Made by a program: the position numbers and the translations under genes | Shown here: positions 61,850-64,000 of the stretch, one piece after another | How positions within the stretch are numbered: position 1 is the first letter of the stretch | How the letters are laid out: each line of letters starts with the position of its first letter | Origin: Streptomyces sp. ASQP_92 | Lineage (GTDB): Bacteria; Actinomycetota; Actinomycetes; Streptomycetales; Streptomycetaceae | DNA: 64,000 nt | Direction of reading: 5' to 3' | Assembly: GCF_025399895.1 (NCBI RefSeq) | Contig: NZ_JAODUA010000013.1 | Span: 173,886-237,885, forward strand | The notes under the pieces: model-generated | Database searches by the model: none | What the model saw: only the letters and a program-made list of their open reading frames with translations | Told to the model about the DNA's origin: nothing

Positions 61850-62027
61850 GGGTTCCCTTCGTCGGTACGATGCCTGTTCCGGGCAACCTGCCCCGGAGCC
61901 CCGGCCGGACTCTCCTCGTCCGCCGAATGTTCGCTGCATGGTGCGATGCCACGATCATGCAGGGTGAGGGCGCCCGTCGTCGATGGTATTCCGCTCGCTG
62001 TCAGTGGCGGGTCGTAGGGTCTGAGTC

Positions 62028-62885
<858 letters not shown>

Positions 62886-63012
62886 GGTACGGCGGCTCAC
62901 GGCCCGCGGCCCTGGGGGCGCGGCGGTGGCCGGGGGCCCGCGCCCGGCCGAACGCACCATCGGTGAGCAGGGCAGAATGGGCCCGGTCCAGCAATCCTGA
63001 TGAGGAGTACCC

Positions 63013-63684
63013 GTGGCGATCCGCGTCCTACTGGTCGACGACCAGCCGCTGCTGCGCACCGGCTTCCGGATGATCCTGGAGGCCGAGCAGGACATCGCGG
63101 TGGTCGGCGAGGCCGGTGACGGTCTCCAGGCCCTCGACCAGGTGCGGGCGCTCCAGCCCGATGTGGTCCTGATGGACATCCGGATGCCGCGGATGGACGG
63201 GGTGGAGGCGACGCGGCAGATCAGCGGGCCCGGCAAGGACGGCCCCGCGAAGGTGCTCGTCCTGACCACGTTCGACCTCGACGAGTACGTGGTGGAGGCG
63301 CTCCGGGCGGGAGCCAGCGGCTTCCTTCTGAAGGACGCGCCGGCCAACGAGTTGGTGCAGGCGATCCGGGTGGTCGCGGGCGGCGAGGCGATGCTGGCGC
63401 CCTCGATCACGCGCCGGCTGCTCGACAAGTACGCCGACCATCTGCCGTCCGGCGAGGAGCCGGTGCCGGACACGCTGCACACGCTGACGGACCGCGAGGT
63501 CGAGGTGCTGAAGCTGGTCGCCCGCGGGCTGTCCAACGCGGAGATCGCGGCGGATCTGTTCGTCAGCGAGACGACGGTCAAGACGCATGTGGGGCATGTG
63601 CTGACGAAGCTGGGGCTTCGGGATCGGGTGCAGGCGGCGGTCTACGCGTATGAGAGTGGGTTGGTTCGGCCGGGTGCTCAGTAG
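63013..63684 (+). CDS. LuxR/NarL-family response regulator (orphan in window)
   Basis: Response regulator of 223 aa with receiver domain (about 1-120; LLVDDQP, phospho-acceptor D55 in VVLMDIRMPRMDG, then TTFDLDEYVVEALRAGASG) and a LuxR helix-turn-helix (about 150-215; LTDREVEVLKLVARGLSNAE, VSETTVKTHVGHVLTKLGLR). GTG with GAGGAG seven bases upstream is the start. No kinase gene follows before the window ends in repeats; the cognate sensor could be just outside or elsewhere. It lies 127 bp after the RecB-like gene. Confidence 0.94.
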   Translation: MAIRVLLVDDQPLLRTGFRMILEAEQDIAVVGEAGDGLQALDQVRALQPDVVLMDIRMPRMDGVEATRQISGPGKDGPAKVLVLTTFDLDEYVVEALRAGASGFLLKDAPANELVQAIRVVAGGEAMLAPSITRRLLDKYADHLPSGEEPVPDTLHTLTDREVEVLKLVARGLSNAEIAADLFVSETTVKTHVGHVLTKLGLRDRVQAAVYAYESGLVRPGAQ

Positions 63685-63880
63685 AGGGGGTGGCTCTCTT
63701 GGGCACCGGGGGCGCTGCCCCCGGACCCCCTTCCCGGGGCGCGCGGGTCGGACGCCGGCGGTCGGCCAGCACCCTGGGGCGCTGCCCCCGTGCCCCCCTT
63801 CCTGGGGGGTGCGCGTCGGCTGTCGGCCGGCCGTCGTGGGTGGCCGGTCGCGCAGTTCCCCGCGCCCCTGGCGGGTTGGC
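63685..63880. repeat. Intergenic repeat zone with GGGGCGCGGGGAACTGCG element
   Basis: Contains two GGGCGCTGCCCCCG palindromic stretches (about 63708 and 63777) and, at 63841-63870, the reverse complement of the GGGGCGCGGGGAACTGCG element seen at 4524-4669. No gene is visible on either strand; the open frame across it is driven by the repeats. Confidence 0.65.
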
Positions 63881-64000
63881 GCTCGCCCGACCCGAACCCC
63901 TGGCAGGGCTGGCGTTCGCCCGGACCCGGCGTCAAACAGCGCTCGCCCGACCCGAACCCCTGGCAGGGCTGGCGTTCGCCCGGACCCGGCGTCAAACAGC
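63881..64000. repeat. Perfect 60-bp tandem duplication at the window edge
   Basis: Bases 63881-63940 are repeated without a change at 63941-64000, up to the last base of the window, so the array may continue. Each unit contains two half-similar parts (GCTCGCCCGACCCG and GTTCGCCCGGACCC), suggesting an older 30-bp unit. As it lies in intergenic repeat DNA I do not call it coding. Confidence 0.9.

Noticed and set aside
63678..63995. A minus-strand gene coding 20-residue repeats at the right edge
   Set aside because: The open frame arises from the 60-bp tandem repeat and the intergenic element; there is no ribosome site or recognisable domain.

Overview
The window is chromosomal DNA of a Streptomyces (high-GC actinomycete). 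The evidence is the very high GC content with G/C-filled third codon positions, many GTG starts, the actinobacterial Pup-proteasome cluster, and gene order that matches the core region around pheST, infC-rpmI-rplT, glnA4 and the proteasome genes of Streptomyces coelicolor. About 58 protein-coding genes, one gene remnant, and many inverted-repeat terminators and intergenic repeats can be read. I see no tRNA, rRNA, CRISPR array, insertion sequence or prophage.

Layout. 1-4.4 kb: translation and signalling genes on the minus strand (pheT partial, pheS, a PAS histidine kinase, a SpoU-type RNA methyltransferase). 4.4-6.7 kb: a repeat cluster, then the infC-rpmI-rplT operon, whose infC appears to start with a non-canonical ATC codon and whose leader holds an attenuator-like terminator. 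6.7-14.0 kb: small conserved proteins, a mycosin-like protease with a partner membrane protein, a PLP-dependent deaminase/aldolase, a DUF2510-type membrane protein and a secreted HAD phosphatase. 14.1-20.9 kb: what looks like a complete ethanolamine-use module. It holds an SDR, an aldehyde dehydrogenase, glnA4, a divergent FadR-type regulator, an ethanolamine-type permease and a class I amidotransferase-fold gamma-glutamyl hydrolase. Two copies of a 23-bp motif stand in front of its transcription units. 21.3-30.9 kb: GNAT, a LysR regulator with a divergent TDT transporter, a BtuF-like binding protein, an XRE-cupin regulator, a fused quaternary-amine ABC transporter with a structured leader, a 5'-3' exonuclease, and a siderophore-interacting reductase behind an iron box. 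30.9-38.5 kb: an MMPL exporter divergent from a two-component system, a membrane protein, an ADP-ribosylglycohydrolase remnant and a P450 behind 24-bp tandem repeats.

38.8-58.3 kb is the proteasome and Tat region, nearly all on the minus strand. Transcribed from right to left it reads arc, dop, pup, an HNH endonuclease VII, prcB, prcA; then a divergent MFS/LacI pair; then pafA, two FKBP prolyl isomerases, pafB, pafC, two small proteins, tatA, tatC, a diacylglycerol kinase-like gene and the helicase helY. Dop deamidates Pup (which ends in Gln here), PafA attaches it to proteins, and Arc unfolds the tagged proteins into the PrcAB core. PafBC is the WYL-domain DNA-damage activator. 58.5-64 kb: a ferredoxin, a secreted protein, trmI, an M50 site-2 protease, a RecB-like nuclease, an orphan response regulator, and a closing repeat zone with a perfect 60-bp tandem duplication.

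The points most worth following are the infC start and leader, the glnA4 module with its shared operator motif, the endonuclease VII gene inside the pup-proteasome operon, the possible attenuator of the ABC transporter operon, and several well-formed operator palindromes.
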